Source of the DNA: Streptosporangium violaceochromogenes
Lineage (GTDB): Bacteria; Actinomycetota; Actinomycetes; Streptosporangiales; Streptosporangiaceae
Direction of reading: 5' to 3'
DNA: 64,000 bases
Assembly (NCBI RefSeq): GCF_014654615.1
Contig: NZ_BNBB01000025.1
Location: 23,367 to 87,366 of the forward strand
Each line of letters begins with the position of its first letter. Position 1 is the stretch's first letter. The translations under genes were made by a program, and so were the position numbers. Shown piece by piece: positions 8,227 to 17,327 of this stretch. The notes under the pieces were generated by a model. It saw only the letters and a list, made by a program, of their open reading frames with translations. It searched no databases and was not told where the DNA came from.

Positions 8227-10941
8227 TCACTTTCCGGCGCCCTTCGGCAGCGGGCCGGAGTGGCTGAACCGCGAGGCCCGGCGCTGCATGTGGTGGGCGT
8301 GCCCGCGGCGCCGCGCGGCGGGCACCCCGCCGTCCGGGACCGCGAAGAACACCTTCTTGGCGAACTCGACGAGGACCAGGTAGGCGACGACCATGCCGGA
8401 CAGGGCGAGGAAGAACCCGAACGGAAGCGCGACGAACCCCAGCCCGCCGGCGAACGGGGACAGCGGCAGCGCGACCCCGGCGGCGACCACGCCGAGGGCC
8501 GCGGCCAGCAGCGGCAGGCTGGGACGGCTGCGCAGGAACGGGACCCGGCGCGTGCGGATCACAAAGATGATCAAGGTCTGGGTGGCCAGGGACTCCACGA
8601 ACCACCCGGAGCGGAACAGCTCGGGCCCGGCGTGGAAGACGCCGAGCATGACCGCGAAGGTGAGGAAGTCGAACAGGGAGCTGATCGGGCCGAAGAAGAG
8701 CATGAACCGGCGGATGAGACCGATGTCCCAGTGTGAGGGGGCGTGCAGCTGCTCCGGGTCGACCCGGTCGGTGGGAATGCTGAGCTGGCCGGTGTCGTAG
8801 AGCAGGTTGTTCAGCAGGATCTGCCCGGGAAGCATCGGCAGGAAGCCCAGCACCGCCGAGGCGGCGGCGGCGCTGAACATGTTGCCGAAGTTGCTTGAGG
8901 TTCCCATCAGCACGTATTTGATGGTGTTGGCGAAGGTGCGGCGGCCCTCGGCGACCCCGTCGGCCAGGACCCCGAGGTCCTTCTCCAGCAGCACGACGTC
9001 GGCGGCGTCCTTGGCCACGTCGGTCGCGGTGTCCACCGAGATCCCCACGTCGGCCGCGTGCAGCGCGAGCGCGTCGTTGACCCCGTCGCCGAGGAATCCC
9101 ACCGCCCGGCCCCGGAGGCGCAGCAGCCGGATCAGCCGGGCCTTCTGCTCGGGCGAGACCCGGGCGAAGATCGTGGCGTTCCGCGCCGCGGCGGCGAGCG
9201 CGTCGTCGTCCAGCGCGGCGATGTCGGCGCCGGTGAGTGTCCCGCCCATCGGCAGACCGAGATCGGCGCAGACCTTCTCGGCGACCAGCGGGTTGTCGCC
9301 GGTGGCGACCTTCACGGCCACGCCGAGCCCGGCCAGCCGTCGCAGGGAGCCGGCCGCGACCTCCTTGGGCCGGTCCAGGAACACCAGGAACCCGGCCAGC
9401 GTCAGGCCGCGCTCGTCGGCGGGCCCGATCCCGGTCCGCCCGGGGTCGGGCCCGGTGGCGACGGCGATGACCCTGCCCCCCTCGGCGAACCGGGCCCGCA
9501 GGGTCTCGGCGGCCCGCGCCGGCACCCGTCGGCAGCGCTCCAGCACGGCCTCGGGGGCGCCCTTGGTGACCAGCAGGCGGGTGCCGTCCGGTGCCGAGAG
9601 CAGGGCGGTGGTCATCCTGCGCTCGTGGTCGAACGGCAGCAGCCCGAGCCGCGTGTAGCCGCGGACCAGGTGATCCGGGTCCCCCGGGGCCCGCCACAGG
9701 GCGGCGTCCAGCGGGTTGCCCCCGGTTTCGGCCCGGCCCTCGGTGGCCAGGTCGCCCTCGGTGGCCAGCAGCCCGAGCAGCAGCACCCGGTCGCTGTGGG
9801 CCCCCTCGGGGTCCAGGGCGGCCAGGAAGCCGATCCTGCCCTCGGTGAGGGTGCCGGTCTTGTCGGTGACCAGGATGTCCATGTCACCGAGGTCCTCGAT
9901 GCACACCAGCCGTTTGACCAGCACCTTGCGGCGGGCGAGCTTGCGGGAACCCGCCGCGAGGCCGGTGCTGACCACGGCGGGCAGCAGCTGCGGGGTGATG
10001 CCGACGGCGATCGCCAGGGAGAACAGCAGCGACTCGATCGGCGGCCGGCGCAGCAGAAGGTTGGTCACCAGGATCAGGGAGGTCAGTGCGGCGGCCACCT
10101 GGAGCAGCAGCACCGAGAACCGGCGCAGCCCCGCCTGGAAGTCGGTCTCCGGCTGCCGCCGCCCCAGCCCCAGAGCGATGCGGCCGAACTCCGCCCGCCC
10201 GCCGGTGGCGACCACCACACCGGTCCCGGCGCCGGCCCGCACGACCGTGCCCATCAGCGCGCAGCAGCTCAGTTCGGCCGGGGCGGTCCCCGGCGGGACG
10301 GGGGCGACGGACTTCCCCACGGGCAGCGACTCGCCGGTCAGCACACTCTCGTCGCACTCCATGCCGGTCACGGCCAGCAGCCGCAGGTCCGCCGGGACGA
10401 TCGTGCCCAGGGCCAGCCGTACCACGTCGCCGGGGACCAGCGCGGTGACGTCGACCTCCACGGGACGGCCGTCGCGCAGCGCGACGGCGGTGTGCCTGAC
10501 CCGGGAGTGCAGCGCCTGGGCGGCGCGTTCGGCCCGGTACTCGTTGGCGAAGCCCAGCCCCACCCCGGCCACCAGGATCACCCCGATGACGACGGCGTCG
10601 GTGCGCTCGCCCAGGAAGAACGAGACGGCCGCGGTCGCCGCCAGCAGGATCAGCACCGCGTTGCGCAGCTGCCTGCCCAGGACCCGCAGCGCCTGGGCGT
10701 GGTGGGCGCGGACCGCGTTCGGGCCGACGACGGCCCGGCGCCGCGCGGCCTCCGTGCCGGACAGCCCCGTCGCGGCGGCCCCCAGCCGGTCGAGCACCTG
10801 TACGGCCGGCAGCGAGGCCGCCTCGGCGGCGGTCATCGCCTCCATCACCGCCCCCGCCTCAGCCGCCGTCACCGCCCCTTCCACCGTCCCCTTCGCCATT
10901 CCCGCCGCCGTCCCCGTCGTCGCCGTCGCCTTCCCCGTCAC
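8227..10941 (-). CDS. P-type ATPase of the MgtA/MgtB (P3B) type
   Basis: 904 aa cation-ATPase. TGES actuator motif, membrane motif ITPQLLP, phosphorylation site DKTGTLTEG (near residue 361), KGAPE nucleotide-binding motif and GDGVNDALA hinge are all present. ITPQLLP followed by LAAGSRKLARRKVLVKRL is typical of MgtA-type magnesium importers. The first 40 or so residues are low-complexity Ala/Thr/Gly, so the start is uncertain; ATGs at residues 15, 33 and 36 are alternatives. It begins 9 bp after the formate dehydrogenase stop, so it is the last gene of that operon. Magnesium transport is inferred from family motifs. Confidence 0.85.
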   Translation of the reverse strand: MTGKATATTGTAAGMAKGTVEGAVTAAEAGAVMEAMTAAEAASLPAVQVLDRLGAAATGLSGTEAARRRAVVGPNAVRAHHAQALRVLGRQLRNAVLILLAATAAVSFFLGERTDAVVIGVILVAGVGLGFANEYRAERAAQALHSRVRHTAVALRDGRPVEVDVTALVPGDVVRLALGTIVPADLRLLAVTGMECDESVLTGESLPVGKSVAPVPPGTAPAELSCCALMGTVVRAGAGTGVVVATGGRAEFGRIALGLGRRQPETDFQAGLRRFSVLLLQVAAALTSLILVTNLLLRRPPIESLLFSLAIAVGITPQLLPAVVSTGLAAGSRKLARRKVLVKRLVCIEDLGDMDILVTDKTGTLTEGRIGFLAALDPEGAHSDRVLLLGLLATEGDLATEGRAETGGNPLDAALWRAPGDPDHLVRGYTRLGLLPFDHERRMTTALLSAPDGTRLLVTKGAPEAVLERCRRVPARAAETLRARFAEGGRVIAVATGPDPGRTGIGPADERGLTLAGFLVFLDRPKEVAAGSLRRLAGLGVAVKVATGDNPLVAEKVCADLGLPMGGTLTGADIAALDDDALAAAARNATIFARVSPEQKARLIRLLRLRGRAVGFLGDGVNDALALHAADVGISVDTATDVAKDAADVVLLEKDLGVLADGVAEGRRTFANTIKYVLMGTSSNFGNMFSAAAASAVLGFLPMLPGQILLNNLLYDTGQLSIPTDRVDPEQLHAPSHWDIGLIRRFMLFFGPISSLFDFLTFAVMLGVFHAGPELFRSGWFVESLATQTLIIFVIRTRRVPFLRSRPSLPLLAAALGVVAAGVALPLSPFAGGLGFVALPFGFFLALSGMVVAYLVLVEFAKKVFFAVPDGGVPAARRRGHAHHMQRRASRFSHSGPLPKGAGK

Positions 10942-10950
10942 GGCCGGGCG

Positions 10951-13638
10951 TCACGTCGCCGGGCCCGGCCCCGGGATCAGCCGCACCGCGGTGACCTTGT
11001 ACTCGGGGCACGACGTCACGGTGTCGGCGTGGCCGGAGGTGAGGGCGTTCACCCCGCCTGCGGGAAAGTGGAACGCGCAGAAGACCTGCCCGGGCGGCAT
11101 GTCCTCGCTGAGCCGGGTGATCAGCGTGGCCCGGCCGTGCCGGCTCTCCACCGTGACCGGACGGCCGTCGCCCAGGCCGTACCGGGCGGCGTCGGCGGGG
11201 TGGAGATCGAGCCGTTCGGCGTCCTCAAGCAGGAGGTTGGCCGTGCGCCGGGTCATGCCGCCGGAGTTGTAGTGCGCCCAGCGCCGTCCGGTGACCAGCA
11301 CCAGGGGGTAGCGGTCGTCCGGTGCCTCACCGGGCGGGAGGTAGGGGCGGGCGGACAGGTGGGCCAGGCCGTCGGGCGTGGCGAACCGCTCCCGGTAGAG
11401 ACTCGTCTCCGGCGGCCGGCCGGCGTCCGGGCAGGGCCAGGGGACGGCGCCCTCGCGGTCGAGACGTTCGTGGGATATCCCGGCGAACAGCGGTGCCAGA
11501 CGGCCGCACTCGGCCAGTGCCCCGGCCGGCGTCCGGCAGCCGAGGTCCGCACCGAGGGCGCGGGCCAGGGCGTGGACGATCGCGAAGTCGGTCCTGGCCT
11601 CCCCGGGCGGATCCAGGGCGGGGCGGACCCGCTGGAACCGGCGGTCGAAGTTGACGAACGTGCCGTCCTTCTCCGGCCAGGCCGCGGCCGGCAGCACGAC
11701 GTCGGCCCGGCGGGCCGTCTCGGACAGGAAGAGCTCCTGGCAGACGACGAGCGGGCAGGCGTCCAGGGCCTCGGCGACGCGGGTGGTGCCGGGATCGGTG
11801 GCGCACACGTCCTCCCCGACGACCCACAGGGCCCGCAGCGTCCCGGCGCGGGCGGCGGCGAACATCTCCGGGATGCGCATCCCGGGCCCGGGGGGAACCG
11901 GCGCCCCCCAGACGCGGGCGGCCCGGGCGCGGGCGGCCGGATCGGTCACCCTGCCGTACCCGGGCAGGGAGTCGGGCAGCGCGCCCATGTCGGAGGCCCC
12001 CTGGACGTTGTTCTGGCCGCGGAGCGGGTTCACGCCGAAACCCCGGTCCGTGCCGACCGCGCCGCGCAGGATCGCCAGGTTGGCCAGCGCGCGGACCCCG
12101 TCGGTGCCGTGGAGGTGCTCGGTCACGCCGAGGCCGTAGACGATCGCCGGCCTCCCGGCCCTGCCGTAGAGCCGGGCGGCGGCCACCAGTTCCCCGGCCG
12201 GGACGCCGGTGAGGGAGGCCACCCGCTCCGGCGGGTAGTCCGCGAGCAACGCCGTGAGCTCCGGCAGGCCACGGGCGCGGCGGCGCAGGAACCCCTCGTC
12301 GATCAGGCCCTCGGCCAGCAGCACGTGCGCCAGCCCGTGGAACAGGGCGACGTTGGAGCCCGGCCGGGGCCGCAGGTGCACGTCGGCGTGGCGGGCGAGA
12401 CCCACCGCCCGGGGGTCGGCGACGACCAGGCGCGTCCCTCGCAGGACGCGCTGGAGCAGCCGCGCGCCGACCACGGGATGGGCCTCGACGGGGTTGGCGC
12501 CCACCAGCAGCAGGCAGTCGGCCCTCTCGATGTCCTCGAAGGCGTCGGTGCCTCCGGGAAGGCCGAAGGCGGCGGTCAGCCCCGCCGCCGAGGGCGCGTG
12601 GCAGAGCCGGGAGCAGTTGTCGACGTTGTTGGTGCCGACGACCGTCCGCATGAACTTCTGGATCAGGTAGTTCTCCTCGTTGGTGGCCCTGGCCGAGGAG
12701 ATCGCCGCCACCGCGTCTGGTCCCCCCTCGGCGACGGCCGCCCGCAGGCCGCGGGCGACGTGGTCGAGCGCCTCGTCCCATCCCACCGGCTCCAGGCGGT
12801 CGCCGCGGCGCAGCAGCGGCCGGGTGAGCCGCTCGGGGGAGTGGAGGAAGCCGTGGGCGAAACGCCCCTTGACGCAGGCGTGCCCGCGGTTGACCGGCCC
12901 GTCGCGGTCCGGCAGGATCGCCGCCACCTCACCGTCTCGGGTGAGCACCTCCAGGGAGCAGCCGACGCCGCAGTAGCCGCACGTGGTGCGGGTCCGCCCC
13001 GTCACCGGCGCCCGGCCGCCGACCGGCAGGCCGGGCTCGGTGAGCGCCCCGGTGGGGCAGGTGTCGACGCAGCCGCCGCAGGCCACGCAGTCGGAGTCGG
13101 CCCACGCCCCGCCCGTGCCGGGCGCGACCACCGTGTCGGCGCCCCTGCCGGTCAGGGTGAGGGCGAAGGTGCCCTGCACCTCGGCGCACACGCGCACACA
13201 CCTGCCGCAGGCGATGCACAGGTCCCGGTCGAGACGGACGTAGGGGTGGGTGTCGTCGCGGCCCCGGCCTCCGCGCCCCCTCGCCGCCTCCGGCGCGATC
13301 CCCAGGGTGTGGCAGAGGCGGGCGAGCTCGGTGCCGTCCGCGCCGCCGTCCAGGGCGTAGGAGGGCAGGACCGAGACGATCACCTCCACGGCGTCGCGGC
13401 GCAGGGCCCGCACCTCCTCGTCGGCGGCCTCGACCACCGCGCCGTCCACCGCGGGCGTCACGCACGCGGCCACCACGCTCCCGCCGGCCCTCACCAGGCA
13501 GGTACGGCAGGAGCCCGCCGGGGTGAGGCGCTCGTCGTGGCAGAGTGTGGGCAGTTCCACGCCGGCCAGGCGCACCGCGTCGAGCAGGGAGGAGCCCTCG
13601 GGGGGACGGACGACCACTCCGTCGATCTCGACCCTCAC
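10951..13638 (-). CDS. Formate dehydrogenase alpha subunit (NAD-linked type)
   Basis: 895 aa. In order: a plant-type [2Fe-2S] domain (CHDE...SCRTC, residues about 30-50), a NuoG-like region, two [4Fe-4S] clusters (CIACGRCVRVC and CVACGGCVDTC), a third cluster (CGYCGVGC), and then the molybdopterin-bis-MGD oxidoreductase body. LCHAPSAAG near residue 346 puts a cysteine where enteric FdhF has selenocysteine. The C-terminal MoCo-binding domain is present. Its GTG overlaps the stop of the NuoEF-like gene (GTGA). Together they would oxidise formate and reduce NAD+ in the cytoplasm, or run in reverse. No accessory fdhD or molybdenum genes are in the window. Confidence 0.88.
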   Translation of the reverse strand: MRVEIDGVVVRPPEGSSLLDAVRLAGVELPTLCHDERLTPAGSCRTCLVRAGGSVVAACVTPAVDGAVVEAADEEVRALRRDAVEVIVSVLPSYALDGGADGTELARLCHTLGIAPEAARGRGGRGRDDTHPYVRLDRDLCIACGRCVRVCAEVQGTFALTLTGRGADTVVAPGTGGAWADSDCVACGGCVDTCPTGALTEPGLPVGGRAPVTGRTRTTCGYCGVGCSLEVLTRDGEVAAILPDRDGPVNRGHACVKGRFAHGFLHSPERLTRPLLRRGDRLEPVGWDEALDHVARGLRAAVAEGGPDAVAAISSARATNEENYLIQKFMRTVVGTNNVDNCSRLCHAPSAAGLTAAFGLPGGTDAFEDIERADCLLLVGANPVEAHPVVGARLLQRVLRGTRLVVADPRAVGLARHADVHLRPRPGSNVALFHGLAHVLLAEGLIDEGFLRRRARGLPELTALLADYPPERVASLTGVPAGELVAAARLYGRAGRPAIVYGLGVTEHLHGTDGVRALANLAILRGAVGTDRGFGVNPLRGQNNVQGASDMGALPDSLPGYGRVTDPAARARAARVWGAPVPPGPGMRIPEMFAAARAGTLRALWVVGEDVCATDPGTTRVAEALDACPLVVCQELFLSETARRADVVLPAAAWPEKDGTFVNFDRRFQRVRPALDPPGEARTDFAIVHALARALGADLGCRTPAGALAECGRLAPLFAGISHERLDREGAVPWPCPDAGRPPETSLYRERFATPDGLAHLSARPYLPPGEAPDDRYPLVLVTGRRWAHYNSGGMTRRTANLLLEDAERLDLHPADAARYGLGDGRPVTVESRHGRATLITRLSEDMPPGQVFCAFHFPAGGVNALTSGHADTVTSCPEYKVTAVRLIPGPGPAT

Positions 13639-15311
13639 CGGTCCCACTCCCCCAGCCGGTCCCCGTAGGCGCGGGCGAGGCTGCGCACCGCCTCGGGGAT
13701 CCGGCGGCCGAAGGCGCACAGGCCGGCCTGTCCCATCACCCGCAGCAGCCGGGCGTACTCCTCGCCGGACGAGGCTCCGGCCGTGACGATCTCCAGTCCG
13801 CGGCGGGAGCCGACCCGGCAGGGGGAGCAGGCGCCGCAGCTCTCGGCGGCGGCGAACTCCCACGCGTGCCGCAGCACCTCCTCGGGGGTCACCCGCAGGT
13901 CGAAGGCGACGAGGCCGGCGTGGCCGAGCGCGGCGCCGTGGCGGGCCAGGCCGGCCTCGGTGAGCGGCACATCCAGCCCGTCCGGGGGCAGGAAGCCCCC
14001 CAGCGGCCCGCCCACCTGCAGCACCCCCAGCTCCGCCCCGTCGCGCAGGCCACCGCCCAGCTCGGTGACGATCTTGATCACCGGGGTGCCCAGCTCGACC
14101 TCGTAGCAGCCGGGCCGGGCGAAGCGCTCGGACAGGCAGACCAGCTTCGTCCCGGTCTCGGCCCGCGTACCCCGGCGGGCGTACGCCCCGCCGCCCCGCC
14201 GTACGATCCACGGGACGGCCGCGAGCGTCTCGACGTTGTTGACCACGGTCGGAAGGTCCCAGAGCCCCTGCCGTACGGGGTACGGCGGGCGGGGGCGCGC
14301 GCAGCCGCGGCCCCCCTCCAGACCGGCGATCAGGGCCGTCTCCTCACCGGCCACGTACGAGCCGGCGCCCTTGAGCACCTCGACGTCGAGGTCGACGTCA
14401 CCGCCGTGGATCCCCCGGCCCAGGTGACCGCCGGCGTAGGCCTCCTCCAGCGCCTCCCGCATCCGGGCCAGGGCCCGCGGATACTCCGAGCGCACCAGCA
14501 CCACGCCTCTTCGGGCGCCGCAGGCGAAACAGGCCAGTGCCAGCCCCTCCAGCACCCGCGCCGGATCGGCCTCCATCAGCAGCCGATCGGCGTAGGAGCC
14601 CGGGTCGCCCTCGTCGCCGTTGGCGACGACCACCGTGCCGGGCGAGCGCCCCGCGGCGGCCCATTTCGCGGCCACCGGGAAACCCGCCCCGCCCCGCCCC
14701 CGCAGGCCCGAGGCCGCCACCTCGGCGTGGACCCGCTCCGGGGCGCCCGTGGCCGCGATCCGCGGCCACACCCGCCAGGGCTCCTGACCGGCGACGATCC
14801 CGGCGAGCACCACCGGATCACCGGTGGCGTCCCCGGCCGGGATCTCGGGAGCCGCCGGCGGCAGCCTCCCGGTCAGCTGGTCGGTGAGGGTGGGGCCGGC
14901 GCACGGCGTGTCGCCGTCGAGACAGCCGGGGCTCGCGTAGCAGAGACCGAGGCAGCGGACCGTCTGCAGGGTGACCTCCGCGCCCGGGCCGGCGTCGTCG
15001 GCGACCACGCCCAGCGCGGCCTCCACCTCCGCGACCTGCCGGCCCGCGCGTGCGGCGAAACAGGCGGCGGCCTCGCAGACCCGCACGTGGCGGCGGCCGT
15101 GCCGCGCGGCGAGATCGGCGTAGAAGGTGGCCGGGCCCAGCCCCGCGGCCGCGGGCAGGCCCAGCCGCTCCGCCACACCGGGCGCCCACGTCCGCGGGCC
15201 GTCCGGCGCGTCGGCGGCGGCCTCCGCCAGGGCGTCCGTCAACCGGGTACCCGGGCGTCCGCGCCGTTCCGCCAGCGCACGAAAGGCATCAAAACGCTTA
15301 AACGACCCCAT
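13635..15311 (-). CDS. Formate dehydrogenase beta subunit (NuoE-NuoF fusion)
   Basis: 558 aa. The N-terminal NuoE-like thioredoxin fold has cluster cysteines C-x4-C (CEAAAC) and C-x3-C (CLGLC). The NuoF part has NADH motif GRGGAGFP, FMN motif NGDEGDPG and the [4Fe-4S] motif CGACSPC. This is the diaphorase subunit that passes electrons from the formate dehydrogenase to NAD+. The ATG at 15311 is chosen because similarity begins there; the frame runs on upstream without homology. First gene of the operon beta subunit - alpha subunit - Mg-ATPase, with two DosR-like boxes 36-71 bp upstream. Confidence 0.88.
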   Translation of the reverse strand: MGSFKRFDAFRALAERRGRPGTRLTDALAEAAADAPDGPRTWAPGVAERLGLPAAAGLGPATFYADLAARHGRRHVRVCEAAACFAARAGRQVAEVEAALGVVADDAGPGAEVTLQTVRCLGLCYASPGCLDGDTPCAGPTLTDQLTGRLPPAAPEIPAGDATGDPVVLAGIVAGQEPWRVWPRIAATGAPERVHAEVAASGLRGRGGAGFPVAAKWAAAGRSPGTVVVANGDEGDPGSYADRLLMEADPARVLEGLALACFACGARRGVVLVRSEYPRALARMREALEEAYAGGHLGRGIHGGDVDLDVEVLKGAGSYVAGEETALIAGLEGGRGCARPRPPYPVRQGLWDLPTVVNNVETLAAVPWIVRRGGGAYARRGTRAETGTKLVCLSERFARPGCYEVELGTPVIKIVTELGGGLRDGAELGVLQVGGPLGGFLPPDGLDVPLTEAGLARHGAALGHAGLVAFDLRVTPEEVLRHAWEFAAAESCGACSPCRVGSRRGLEIVTAGASSGEEYARLLRVMGQAGLCAFGRRIPEAVRSLARAYGDRLGEWDR

Positions 15312-15346
15312 AGACCTACGATGAGGCTCCGCCGTCCCCCCGCTCA

Positions 15347-15382
15347 GGGTCCATGGCCCTCCGGGAAGGGGCCGTTGGTCCC
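15347..15382 (-). promoter_or_regulatory. Pair of DosR-like boxes for formate dehydrogenase operon
   Basis: GGGCCGTTGGTCCC (15369-15382) is a strong match. GGGTCCATGGCCCT (15347-15360) is a weaker one. The offset is 22 bp. Confidence 0.55.
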
Positions 15383-15473
15383 GGTCTGACGGAGCCGCCC
15401 GGGGTGTCACGGCGACCCCGGGCGGAGCGCGGTCGCCCAAGGCCCCCAAGGCTCCCGGAGGCCCCGGGAGCGG

Positions 15474-16025
15474 TCACGACGCGCGGCTCCGGACCGCCCG
15501 TCCGGAAAGCGCCGTCGTCCGGCACGGAAGGGGGCGAAAGGACGGGAACGGGAAAGGCGGCCGCTCGCCACGGGCCGGGGAGCGGCAGGGAAGGCCCGCA
15601 CGACCGGACACGCGGAGAACGGGCGCGAACCCCCGCCCCAGACCGCTGATCTCCAGAAGCCACAGCATCCGCTCGGACAGGCCGATCAGCACCAGCCTGC
15701 CGCCCAGCGCCCGCGCGTCCTGACCGCAGAGGTGCAGGACCCGCATGCCCGAGGTGTCGCAGAAGGTGACACCCGACAGGTCGAACAGCGCCTCCGGCAC
15801 GCCTCCGGCGACGGCCGTGCCCACGACCTCGCGAAGCGGCGCCTCCGCGGCGATGTCCAGCTCACCCCGGACCGACAGCACGGCCACCCCACCGGCCTCC
15901 ACCCGCGCGGTCACGTGCAGCGGCTCCCCGGGATGGAACGGCGCCCGCGCCCCGCCCGTGGAACGGCCGTTCCGCCCGGGGGCTCCTTCGTCCGTCTCCA
16001 TGAGGGCCTCCGGGTGAGAAGACAT
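15474..16025 (-). CDS. STAS-domain protein (anti-sigma factor antagonist-like)
   Basis: 183 aa. The STAS domain occupies about residues 33-140. It has the phosphorylatable serine motif DTSGMRVL and the strand-turn pattern GELDIAAEAPLR typical of SpoIIAA/RsbV-type antagonists. The tail after about 140 is Arg/Pro-rich without recognisable fold, and the N-terminal 30 residues are also poorly ordered. No anti-sigma kinase or sigma factor gene is adjacent, so the partner must be elsewhere. A strong DosR-like box 45-58 bp upstream links it to the island. The long intergenic stretch upstream (16026-16445) has no gene. Confidence 0.8.
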   Translation of the reverse strand: MSSHPEALMETDEGAPGRNGRSTGGARAPFHPGEPLHVTARVEAGGVAVLSVRGELDIAAEAPLREVVGTAVAGGVPEALFDLSGVTFCDTSGMRVLHLCGQDARALGGRLVLIGLSERMLWLLEISGLGRGFAPVLRVSGRAGLPCRSPARGERPPFPFPSFRPLPCRTTALSGRAVRSRAS

Positions 16026-16069
16026 CGCCTACCCGCAGCATCCTCACGAGCGTGCCCTTGTCTCCCATA

Positions 16070-16083
16070 GGGCCGAAAGTCCC
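16070..16083 (-). promoter_or_regulatory. DosR-like box for STAS gene
   Basis: GGGCCGAAAGTCCC, which reads GGGACTTTCGGCCC on the coding strand. It is identical to the box before the DoxX gene and a canonical DosR-type match. Confidence 0.65.
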
Positions 16084-16169
16084 GAAGACGAGCGCCGAGC
16101 GGCCCGGCACGGACACGCCCGGCGGGGCGCTCGGCCCCCTCGCGTGATCCCTCCGCGGCGAAAAGGCGG

Positions 16170-16240
16170 GCCGTCCGAGGCCGTCCAAGGCTCTCCGAGA
16201 TCGTTCAAGGCCCTCCGAGGGCCGCCCAGGGCCGTCTCGG
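16170..16240. repeat. Imperfect 10-bp tandem repeats
   Basis: Successive decamers GCCGTCCGAG, GCCGTCCAAG, GCTCTCCGAG, ATCGTTCAAG, GCCCTCCGAG and partial copies run for about 70 bp in the noncoding region between the STAS and OsmC genes. Confidence 0.55.
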
Positions 16241-16269
16241 ACCCGCACCGGCCGGGGACCGCCAGGTCA

Positions 16270-16284
16270 AGGGCTTAGGTCCCT
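16270..16284 (+). promoter_or_regulatory. Weak DosR-like palindrome before OsmC
   Basis: AGGGCTTAGGTCCCT has the GGG/CCC arms, but its core is one base shorter than the other boxes. It lies about 160 bp before the OsmC start. Confidence 0.3.
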
Positions 16285-16445
16285 GGCACATCCACGAAGT
16301 GGGTAGAAGGGTTGAAGAGAGGGGAAGGACCGGAAAAGGGGGATTGGGCCGGATCCCGGCACGACGGCCGCGCGACGGCGGCGGCATCCGCGGGCCGCCT
16401 CGCGTCCAGGGATCCGTGATCCGGAGAGGAAGCCGGGGGCCACCG

Positions 16446-16880
16446 ATGGAGCAGAACGAGAACGGCACCGTGACGATCGTCTGGCGGGGCGGCGACCGCT
16501 TCGACATCCACGCGCGCCGCCACATCGTCCGCGTCGACCAGCTTCGTGACTTCGGCGGGGGCGACAGCGGCCCCGACCCGGTGGAGTTGTTCGTCGGGAG
16601 CCTCGCCGCGTGCGCCGCCCACCGTGCCGAACGCTACCTTCACCGCTGCGAACTGCCCGCCGGCATCACGATCACCGCCCACTACGACCTGGACCTGCGC
16701 CCGGCGCGCGTCAGCAGGGTCGAGCTGGTGGTGGAGGCCCCCGGCGTCCCCGCCGGACTGCGCGACTCCCTCAGCGCGGCCATCGAGCACAGCGCCGTGT
16801 GCAACTCCCTGCGGCAGCCACCGGAGATCACCTTCCGGCTCCGCGGCGCGGAGGACCCGTCCCCGACGAGAGAGGCGTAG
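16446..16880 (+). CDS. OsmC family peroxide-resistance-like protein
   Basis: 144 aa. The two family cysteines are visible in VGSLAACAAHRAE (near residue 58) and HSAVCNSL (near 120). In OsmC/Ohr these form the thiol peroxidase site that reduces organic hydroperoxides. The second motif spacing is more like OsmC/YhfA than Ohr. The ATG at 16446 follows AGAGGAAG; longer in-frame extensions lack homology. It is probably co-transcribed with the DUF1918 gene 105 bp downstream. Confidence 0.85.
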   Translation: MEQNENGTVTIVWRGGDRFDIHARRHIVRVDQLRDFGGGDSGPDPVELFVGSLAACAAHRAERYLHRCELPAGITITAHYDLDLRPARVSRVELVVEAPGVPAGLRDSLSAAIEHSAVCNSLRQPPEITFRLRGAEDPSPTREA

Positions 16881-16897
16881 CCGGCCCGCCCCCCACG

Positions 16898-16930
16898 ACT
16901 TCCATACTCCACTTCACTTCCGTACTCCAC
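16898..16930. repeat. 15-bp direct repeat
   Basis: ACTTCCATACTCCAC (16898-16912) and ACTTCCGTACTCCAC (16916-16930) differ at one base. They lie between OsmC and DUF1918; a regulatory role is unknown. Confidence 0.6.
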
Positions 16931-16985
16931 CGGAAAGTCCGCCTCCGGCGGAACCGGGAGGAGCCGAGCAGGAAAGGCAGGGGCC

Positions 16986-17198
16986 ATGAAGGCACAGATA
17001 GGCGACCGGCTGATCATCGAAAGCTCTCACGTGGGCACGCCTCGGCGTGTCGGCGTCATCACCGCGCTGCACCACGACGACGGTTCACCCCCGTACGACG
17101 TCCGCTGGACCGATCAGGAACACGAGGTCATGGTCTTTCCCGGGCCGGACGCCCACATCGAGCACGCCCAGGCGAGGACCGGACCGCCCCCGGACTGA
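16986..17198 (+). CDS. DUF1918 domain protein
   Basis: 70 aa, full-length DUF1918: GDRLIIES near the start, RVGVITALHHDDGSPPYDVRW and a final HEVMVFPGPDAHIE. The fold is a small SH3-like barrel. Function is unknown, but the family is recurrent in actinobacterial stress and DosR regulons. The ATG is preceded by AGGAAAGGCAGG. Likely the second gene after OsmC. Confidence 0.9.
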   Translation: MKAQIGDRLIIESSHVGTPRRVGVITALHHDDGSPPYDVRWTDQEHEVMVFPGPDAHIEHAQARTGPPPD

Positions 17199-17228
17199 AG
17201 CCGGACGGCCGAGACCGCGCGGTTGAGA

Positions 17229-17298
17229 CCGGTTCGCCGCCGTGCCACGCGCGGCGGCGGACCGGCTCCCACCCCCTTGGCGGGGCGGAAGCCGGTCC
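17229..17298. terminator. Overlapping hairpins between convergent genes
   Basis: Two mutually exclusive stems share 17259-17265. One pairs 17229-17242 with 17252-17265 (one mismatch). The other pairs GGACCGGCT (17259-17267) with AGCCGGTCC (17290-17298). A likely terminator for DUF1918 and the DoxX gene. Confidence 0.55.
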
Positions 17299-17327
17299 GC
17301 GTGCCGGGCGACGTCCACCGGCGGCGT

